The notes beneath the pieces were generated by a model. The model made no database searches. It was given only the letters and a program-made list of their open reading frames with translations, and had not been told where the DNA came from. The position numbers were made by a program, and so were the translations under genes. From Eubacteriales bacterium (GTDB taxonomy: Bacteria; Bacillota; Clostridia; Christensenellales; CAG-138), in the NCBI GenBank assembly GCA_021372675.1, contig JAJFTZ010000044.1, forward strand, positions 1 to 37,146: 37,146 bases of DNA, written 5' to 3'. Positions within the stretch are counted from its first letter, which is position 1. Every line of letters starts with the position of its first letter. Shown here piece by piece: positions 34,976-37,146 of this stretch.

Positions 34976-36273
34976 TGAACACCGTAGGCGTGGTCTCCTT
35001 GGGCTGCTCCAAGAATCGCGTTGATACCGAAAACCTGCTCGCCTACCTCGTTGAGGCGGGCTTTCAAATTGTCCCTCACGCCGGGGAGGCGGATATCCTT
35101 ATCGTAAACACCTGCGGCTTCATTGCGCCCGCCAAGCAGGAATCCATCAACACCATACTCGAAATGGCGCGCTACAAGAAAGAGGGGAGCTGTTCCCTCC
35201 TCGTAGTGACGGGCTGCTTGAGCCAGCGCTATCCGGACGAGCTTAAAACGGAGCTTCCCGAGGCGGATGTTTTTTGGGGCGTGAAGGATTACCGCGCGCT
35301 TGCGCAAAAGCTCGCCGCCATGGCGGGGAAGGCACCCATGAACACGCGCGATCTTCCCGAGCGCATTTTGACCACGCCAAAATACAGCGCCTATCTTCGC
35401 ATCGCGGACGGCTGCGACAACCGCTGCGCCTACTGCGCCATCCCGCTCATACGCGGCGGAAAGCGAAGCGTCCAAGTGGACGAGCTTATAAACGAGGCGC
35501 GGGGGCTCGTGCGCCGCGGGGTCGTGGAGCTGACCGCCATTGCGCAGGATACCTCCGCCTACGGCATAGACCTTTACGGAAAGCCGATGCTCGCCGAGCT
35601 TTTAACGGAGCTTTCGGGCATCGACGGGCTTTTGTGGCTCAGGGTGCTCTATTCGTACCCCAACACGGTAAACGAGGCGCTCGTGGACGCTATGCTCCAA
35701 AATGAAAGGATCGTACCGTACCTCGATATCCCCATCCAGCACATAAGTCCGCGTATGCTTACGGCGATGAACCGCCACGGCACCCGCGAGCATATCCTCC
35801 ATATGCTTAAGTACATCCGCGGCGCCTCGCCGGATTTCATTTTGCGCACCACCGTGATGGTTGGCTTTCCCGGCGAAACGGAAGACGATTTTAAGGCGCT
35901 TTATGATTTCTTGGGCGAGCATCAATTCGACAGGCTCGGCGCGTTCGCCTTTTCGCCCGAGGACGGCACCCCCGCCGAAGCTTTCCCCGCGCAGGTTGAC
36001 GAGGAGACCGCGCAGCGAAGGCTCGACGCCATCATGAAGCTGCAACAGGCGATTTCCCTCGACCGCAACAAAAAGCGCGTCGGAAAAGCCTATCGCGTTT
36101 TGACGGAGCGCGCAAACGGAAATACCGCCTACGGACGCTCCTATGCCGAAGCCCCGGAGGTGGACGGCTCCATTTCCTTTACCGCATCGGGCGCGCAGCC
36201 CGCGGCGGGCGCGTTTGCCCTCGTGCGCATCACGGGCGCAACCCATTACGACTTACAGGGAGAACAGGTATGA
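34972..36273 (+). CDS. rimO: Ribosomal protein S12 methylthiotransferase RimO
   Basis: This 433-residue radical SAM enzyme has an N-terminal methylthiotransferase domain with cluster ligands C12 (LGCSKN), C48 (VNTCGFI) and C82 (VTGCLSQRY). The radical SAM core has C148, C152 and C155 in DGCDNRCAYCAIP, and a C-terminal TRAM domain follows. RimO adds a methylthio group to an aspartate of ribosomal protein S12. SLGCSKN and CGFI distinguish it from MiaB. Two ATG codons at 34972 and 34975 both fit the GGAGGA site. It overlaps ftsK and pgsA by four bases each. Confidence 0.96.
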   Translation: MMNTVGVVSLGCSKNRVDTENLLAYLVEAGFQIVPHAGEADILIVNTCGFIAPAKQESINTILEMARYKKEGSCSLLVVTGCLSQRYPDELKTELPEADVFWGVKDYRALAQKLAAMAGKAPMNTRDLPERILTTPKYSAYLRIADGCDNRCAYCAIPLIRGGKRSVQVDELINEARGLVRRGVVELTAIAQDTSAYGIDLYGKPMLAELLTELSGIDGLLWLRVLYSYPNTVNEALVDAMLQNERIVPYLDIPIQHISPRMLTAMNRHGTREHILHMLKYIRGASPDFILRTTVMVGFPGETEDDFKALYDFLGEHQFDRLGAFAFSPEDGTPAEAFPAQVDEETAQRRLDAIMKLQQAISLDRNKKRVGKAYRVLTERANGNTAYGRSYAEAPEVDGSISFTASGAQPAAGAFALVRITGATHYDLQGEQV

Positions 36274-36809
36274 ATCTGCCAAACAAGCTGACTTTGCTCC
36301 GCATTTGCCTTATTCCGGTGTTCATCGCGTGCTTCTACATCGACGTAACGTGGAAGCTTTACCTTGCGGCCGGCGTCTTTTTCCTCGCCTACATGACCGA
36401 TATTCTCGACGGGCAGATTGCGCGCAGGCAGAAGATCGTGACGGATTTCGGCAAGCTCATGGACCCGATCGCCGATAAGCTCCTCACGTCGAGCGCGCTC
36501 GTAATGCTCGTGGACGTGGGGCTGCTTTCTCCCATCCCGGCGTTCATCATCATCGCGCGCGAGTTCATCATAAGCGGCTTCCGCCTCGTTTCCGCCGGAA
36601 ACGGCAAGGTGATCGCCGCGAGCTGGCTTGGAAAAACCAAGACCATTACGCAATGCACAGCCATCATCATCCTTCTTCTCGACGAACTGGTCGTCGCAAT
36701 CTTTGGTTTTCCCCTGGGCACGGCCGCCGTATGGGTCAGCGTTTTCTTTACCGTTTGGTCGGGCGTCGATTATATCATCAAAAACAAAGGAGCCGTGAGC
36801 TTCAAGTAA
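36270..36809 (+). CDS. pgsA: CDP-diacylglycerol--glycerol-3-phosphate 3-phosphatidyltransferase
   Basis: This 179-residue membrane enzyme of the CDP-alcohol phosphatidyltransferase family has the motif D-x2-D-G-x2-A-R-x8-G-x3-D-x3-D as DILDGQIAR ... FGKLMDPIADK (residues about 47-72), the metal and CDP site. It makes phosphatidylglycerol phosphate, the first step to phosphatidylglycerol. Four to five hydrophobic helices are seen. It overlaps rimO by four bases, and cinA starts 13 bases after its stop, as in many Firmicutes. Confidence 0.95.
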   Translation: MNLPNKLTLLRICLIPVFIACFYIDVTWKLYLAAGVFFLAYMTDILDGQIARRQKIVTDFGKLMDPIADKLLTSSALVMLVDVGLLSPIPAFIIIAREFIISGFRLVSAGNGKVIAASWLGKTKTITQCTAIIILLLDELVVAIFGFPLGTAAVWVSVFFTVWSGVDYIIKNKGAVSFK

Positions 36810-36822
36810 GCTCCACATCATA

Positions 36823-37146
36823 ATGACAGCAGAAATCGTTGCGGTGGGAACCGAGCTCCTGATGGGGCAGATCCTCAACACCAACGCGCACTTTATCGCG
36901 CAAAGGCTCGCGGGCGCGGGCGTGAACCATTACTTTCAGACCGTCGTGGGGGATAACCCCGCGCGCCTTACGCAAACGCTTGCCCTCGCGCTGACGCGCG
37001 CGGAGATCGTGATCGTAACGGGCGGCTTGGGGCCGACCGGCGACGATCTTACCAAGGAAACGGCTGCGGCGCTTTTCCACAGGGAGCTTCGCTATGACGC
37101 GGAAAGCCTTAAGGCGCTCGAGGACCGCTTTTTCAGGATGGGGCGC
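36823..37146 (+). CDS. cinA: CinA-family protein, N-terminal part (runs off the window)
   Basis: The first 108 residues match the molybdopterin-binding-like domain of CinA: MTAEIVAVGTELLMGQ, NTNAHFIAQRL and VTGGLGPTGDDLTKE. Full proteins are about 410 residues and carry a C-terminal nicotinamide-nucleotide amidase domain, not visible here. The frame is open to the end of the window. No strong ribosome binding site precedes ATG 36823, though it follows pgsA by only 13 bases and may be coupled to it. In many relatives recA comes next. Confidence 0.93.
   Translation, partial: MTAEIVAVGTELLMGQILNTNAHFIAQRLAGAGVNHYFQTVVGDNPARLTQTLALALTRAEIVIVTGGLGPTGDDLTKETAAALFHRELRYDAESLKALEDRFFRMGR

Overview
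The window is a GC-rich, gene-dense chromosomal segment of an endospore-forming member of the Bacillota, most likely the class Clostridia. The evidence is a complete GerA-type spore germination receptor operon, a YpuA-like DUF1002 protein, DUF5685, a BMP-type nucleoside ABC transporter, and the gene order ftsK/spoIIIE - rimO - pgsA - cinA that is common in this phylum. I see no phage, insertion sequence, plasmid, CRISPR or RNA gene. Genus cannot be set by eye.

Layout. 1-1367: the tail of a probable HD-GYP protein, a tandem GNAT acetyltransferase and a glyoxalase-fold protein. 1413-5791: a MoxR ATPase / DUF58 / membrane transglutaminase operon. 5835-7285: a cysteine-rich small-domain protein divergent from an XdhC-family protein, followed by a short J-domain protein (7298-7759) and a bidirectional terminator. 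7817-10279 (minus): copper-exporting ATPase CopA. 10436-14519: a four-gene germination receptor in the order A-C-D-B, including a 72-residue two-helix D-type subunit that starts with TTG. 14532-18510: a calcium-type P-ATPase behind a long structured leader, with a metallophosphoesterase-SH3 gene 12 bases downstream. 18578-19459: a DUF1002 protein with its own promoter and terminator. 19495-20330: what looks like a decaying winged-helix (YcaQ-type) gene, then a small lipoprotein gene.

20959-26811 (minus) is a tightly packed six-gene operon for nucleoside use: BMP-family binding lipoprotein, ABC ATPase, two permeases, thymidine kinase and a deoxyribosyltransferase-like enzyme. It ends at a terminator shared with the lipoprotein gene. 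27033-29071 is a three-gene set: DUF5685 protein, J-domain protein with nine cysteines in its last 25 residues, and a small multi-pass membrane protein. I regard this as the least explained unit in the window. 29194-31569 is a class A penicillin-binding protein with a C-terminal fibronectin-III-like domain. 31732-32403 is a GntR/FCD regulator with a palindrome over its own promoter. 32534-37146 is ftsK, rimO, pgsA and the start of cinA, closely spaced on one strand.

Most genes are ordinary. The items most worth a second look are the DUF5685/J-domain/membrane cassette, the structured leader of the calcium ATPase, the nucleoside operon with an inverted repeat over its promoter, the germination receptor with an embedded D gene behind a G8 tract, and the decaying winged-helix gene.
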